A DNA stretch of 64,000 nucleotides from Pseudomonas quebecensis (GTDB lineage: Bacteria > Pseudomonadota > Gammaproteobacteria > Pseudomonadales > Pseudomonadaceae): assembly GCF_026410085.1 (NCBI RefSeq), contig NZ_CP112866.1:744001-808000 (forward strand). Direction: 5' to 3'. The position numbers were made by a program, and so were the translations under genes. The notes under the pieces are model-generated. The model was not told where the DNA came from, did not search any database, and worked only from the letters and a program-made list of their open reading frames with translations. Below are positions 59,122 through 64,000 of this stretch, in pieces; within the stretch, counting starts at the first letter, position 1, and the number at the start of each line of letters is the position of its first letter.

Positions 59122-60564
59122 ATGAGCCACGACTATTCGACGATTGCCCGCGAGATTCTCGAGCACCTCGGGGGCAGCGATAACCTCGAGCAAGCTGCCC
59201 ACTGCGTAACCCGCCTGCGCCTGGCGCTCAAGGACCCGAGCCTGGTCAATAACAGCGCGTTGAACCAGGTCGACCTGGTCAAGGGCTCGTTCTTTACCGG
59301 CGGCCTGTTTCAGGTGGTGATCGGCCCCGGTGAAGTCGAGAAGGTCTACGCCGCCCTGCGCGAAATCACCGGCCTGGCCGCCGCCACCATCGCCGACGTG
59401 AAGAAGAAGGGCGCCGACAAGACCAACGCCCTGCAGCGTCTGGTGCGGGTGTTCTCCGATGTGTTCATGCCGATCCTGCCCGCACTGATCATTGCCGGCC
59501 TGCTCATGGGCATCAACAACCTGATGGGCGCCAAGGGCATGTTCATCGAGGGCAAGACGCTGCTGGAGGCCTACCCGAATCTGGATGGCCTGTGGAGCCT
59601 GATCAACCTGATGGCCAACACCTCGTTCGTATTCCTGCCGGCGCTGGTGGGCTGGTCGGCGGCCAAGCGTTTTGGCGGCAGCGAAATCCTTGGCATTGTG
59701 CTTGGCCTGATGCTGGTGCACCCGGACCTGCTGAATGCCTGGAACTACGGCAAGGCAGTCGCCGGCCTCGATGGCCAGAGCCTGCCGTACTTCGATATTT
59801 TCGGTTGGTTCCAGATCGAAAAAGTCGGCTATCAGGGGCAGATCCTGCCGATCCTGATGGCCGCGTACGTGATGAGCGTGATCGAGAAGTGGCTGCGCGC
59901 GCGCGTGCCCAATGCAATTCAACTGCTGGTCGTACCGATCACCACCATCGTCGTCACCGGCGTGCTTGCCCTGGCGATCATCGGCCCGGTCACGCGCCAC
60001 ATCGGCATCCTGATCACTGAGGGCATGGTCACCCTGTTTGACCTGGCGCCCATGCTCGGTGGCGCGATTTTCGGTCTTCTGTATGCCCCGCTGGTGATCA
60101 CCGGCATGCACCACATGTTCCTGGCCGTGGACCTGCAACTGATCTCCACACAGGGCGGCACCTTTATCTGGCCGATGATCGTGATGTCCAACCTGGCCCA
60201 GGGCAGCGCGGCGCTGGCGGTGTTCTACACCACCCGCAATGCGCGGGATAAAAGCATGGCTTCGACTTCAGCGATTTCCGCCTACTTCGGCATCACGGAA
60301 CCGGCGATGTTCGGGGTGAACCTGCGCTTCAAGTTTCCGTTTTACGCGGCCCTGGTGGGCTCGGCGCTGGGCAGCATTTTCCTGTCGCTGAACAAGGTGC
60401 AGGCCTCGGCCATCGGCGTCGGTGGTTTACCTGGATTTATCTCCATCGTGCCGCAATCCATTGCGATGTTTGTGATCGGGATGGTCATCGCGATGGTCGT
60501 GCCGTTTGTACTGACCTATGCGTTGAGCATGAAGATCGTTCGGCCCGGATTCAGGGTTGCCTGA
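59122..60564 (+). CDS. treP: Trehalose-specific PTS EIIBC component (TreP)
   Basis: Imports trehalose and phosphorylates it to trehalose-6-phosphate; 480 residues. The N-terminal EIIB domain has its phospho-Cys in QAAHCVTRLRLAL (near residue 28). The EIIC membrane domain contains about ten helices and the conserved GITEPAMFGVNLRFKFPF. There is no EIIA domain of its own; the partial EIIA-bearing protein at the end of the window is the likely phosphate donor. Confidence 0.95.
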   Translation: MSHDYSTIAREILEHLGGSDNLEQAAHCVTRLRLALKDPSLVNNSALNQVDLVKGSFFTGGLFQVVIGPGEVEKVYAALREITGLAAATIADVKKKGADKTNALQRLVRVFSDVFMPILPALIIAGLLMGINNLMGAKGMFIEGKTLLEAYPNLDGLWSLINLMANTSFVFLPALVGWSAAKRFGGSEILGIVLGLMLVHPDLLNAWNYGKAVAGLDGQSLPYFDIFGWFQIEKVGYQGQILPILMAAYVMSVIEKWLRARVPNAIQLLVVPITTIVVTGVLALAIIGPVTRHIGILITEGMVTLFDLAPMLGGAIFGLLYAPLVITGMHHMFLAVDLQLISTQGGTFIWPMIVMSNLAQGSAALAVFYTTRNARDKSMASTSAISAYFGITEPAMFGVNLRFKFPFYAALVGSALGSIFLSLNKVQASAIGVGGLPGFISIVPQSIAMFVIGMVIAMVVPFVLTYALSMKIVRPGFRVA

Positions 60565-60620
60565 TCTACCGCCCGAGGCGGCCCCAAAGCCAGCACACCA
60601 TTAATTGAAGGAACCCCACC

Positions 60621-63555
<2,935 letters not shown>

Positions 63556-63617
63556 CCGCCATCCGTGGGATGTGCATCCACCCAATGATTTTTACAGAAC
63601 AAAAAGCAGGTGAAGTC

Positions 63618-64000
63618 ATGACCGCAATTGAACCCCTGGAACTGCTGGCGCCCTTAGCGGGTGTCCTGCTGTCACTGGACGAGGTGCCGGACCCGGTGTT
63701 CGCCAGCCGCATGATCGGCGACGGCCTGTGCATTGATCCCACCTCGCAGACTCTGTGCGCGCCGCTGGCCGGCGTAATCAGCACTATCCAGGACAGCGGG
63801 CATGCGGTCAGCATCACCGCCGACAGCGGCGTGCAGGTGCTGATGCATATTGGCCTGGACACCGTGAACCTGGCAGGCAAAGGCTTCACCCGCCTGGTTG
63901 AGGAGGGTCAGCGGGTGGAGGCGGGGCAGCCGTTGATCGAGTTCGATGCCGACTACGTGGCGCTCCACGCCCGCAGTTTGCTGACCCTGATGCTGGTGGT
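63618..64000 (+). CDS. PTS EIIA(Glc)-domain protein, 5' part
   Basis: The frame runs off the end of the window after 127 codons. It begins with an EIIA(Glc)-type domain: APLAGVLLSLDEVPDPVFAS, GDGLCIDPTSQTL, and VQVLMHIGLDTVNLAGKGF, where the His is the phosphorylation site. In pseudomonads with PTS sugar operons such a domain is usually the start of a multi-domain EIIA-HPr-EI protein, which would supply phosphate to TreP; the rest is outside the window. AGGTGA lies about 5 nt before the ATG. Confidence 0.9.
   Translation, partial: MTAIEPLELLAPLAGVLLSLDEVPDPVFASRMIGDGLCIDPTSQTLCAPLAGVISTIQDSGHAVSITADSGVQVLMHIGLDTVNLAGKGFTRLVEEGQRVEAGQPLIEFDADYVALHARSLLTLMLV

Overview
The window comes from a high-GC gammaproteobacterium, almost certainly a Pseudomonas of the P. 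fluorescens group. The evidence is the gene order (cyoBCDE; queA-tgt-yajC-secD-secF; suhB/trmJ-cysE-iscRSUA-hscBA-fdx-iscX; ndk-rlmN-pilW-rodZ-ispG-hisS-yfgM-bamB-der; xseA/guaB-guaA), a PTS-type trehalose operon, a bacteriophytochrome operon, and several REP-type palindromes between genes. Most of the 64 kb is ordinary core chromosome with dense, mostly well-recognised genes.

Layout. 1-3.4 kb: end of the cytochrome bo3 oxidase operon, closed by a terminator. 3.5-10.7 kb: a solitary queC, a Tat-signal PLP aminotransferase, a hypothetical gene, a class III aminotransferase, and a PhoD-like phosphatase followed by a PAS-GGDEF diguanylate cyclase. 10.7-14.5 kb: a 67-residue small protein and a light-sensing cluster (receiver-only regulator, bphO, bphP). 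14.7-19.4 kb: a small cytochrome c, membrane proteins of unknown function, a J-domain protein with a degenerate HPD motif, a large inverted repeat and tRNA-Leu(CAA). 19.5-25.6 kb: queuosine synthesis (queA, tgt), the SecDF-YajC translocon accessory and a glycine-zipper protein. 25.7-34.1 kb: suhB, trmJ, cysE and the complete ISC iron-sulfur operon behind an IscR-type operator. 34.2-43.4 kb: a long housekeeping run from ndk to der. 43.5-47.6 kb: a methionine-type aminotransferase overlapping an omega-amidase, then leuA with an apparent short leader peptide. 47.6-55.6 kb: M23 peptidase, xseA, a LysR/TauE divergent pair, a zinc-ribbon protein, guaB and guaA. 55.7-58.1 kb: an AT-rich insertion holding one large ATPase-methyltransferase fusion gene interrupted by an in-frame TGA. 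58.2-64 kb: trehalose uptake and breakdown (treR, treP, treC, porin, start of a PTS EIIA-containing protein).

The most unusual element is the foreign-looking insertion between guaA and treR. It encodes an ABC/SMC-type ATPase fused to a class I SAM-dependent methyltransferase that lacks DNA-methylase signature motifs. It looks like a candidate defence or mobile-element cargo protein, but it may be inactivated by a nonsense codon just before the Walker A motif. A second notable element is a 25-codon open reading frame upstream of leuA, positioned and composed like an attenuation leader. Functional links inside the window include queuosine genes at two sites (queC; queA-tgt), a transaminase/omega-amidase pair that fits methionine salvage, serine acetyltransferase next to the cysteine-consuming ISC machinery, and a PhoD phosphatase that is probably co-transcribed with a diguanylate cyclase.
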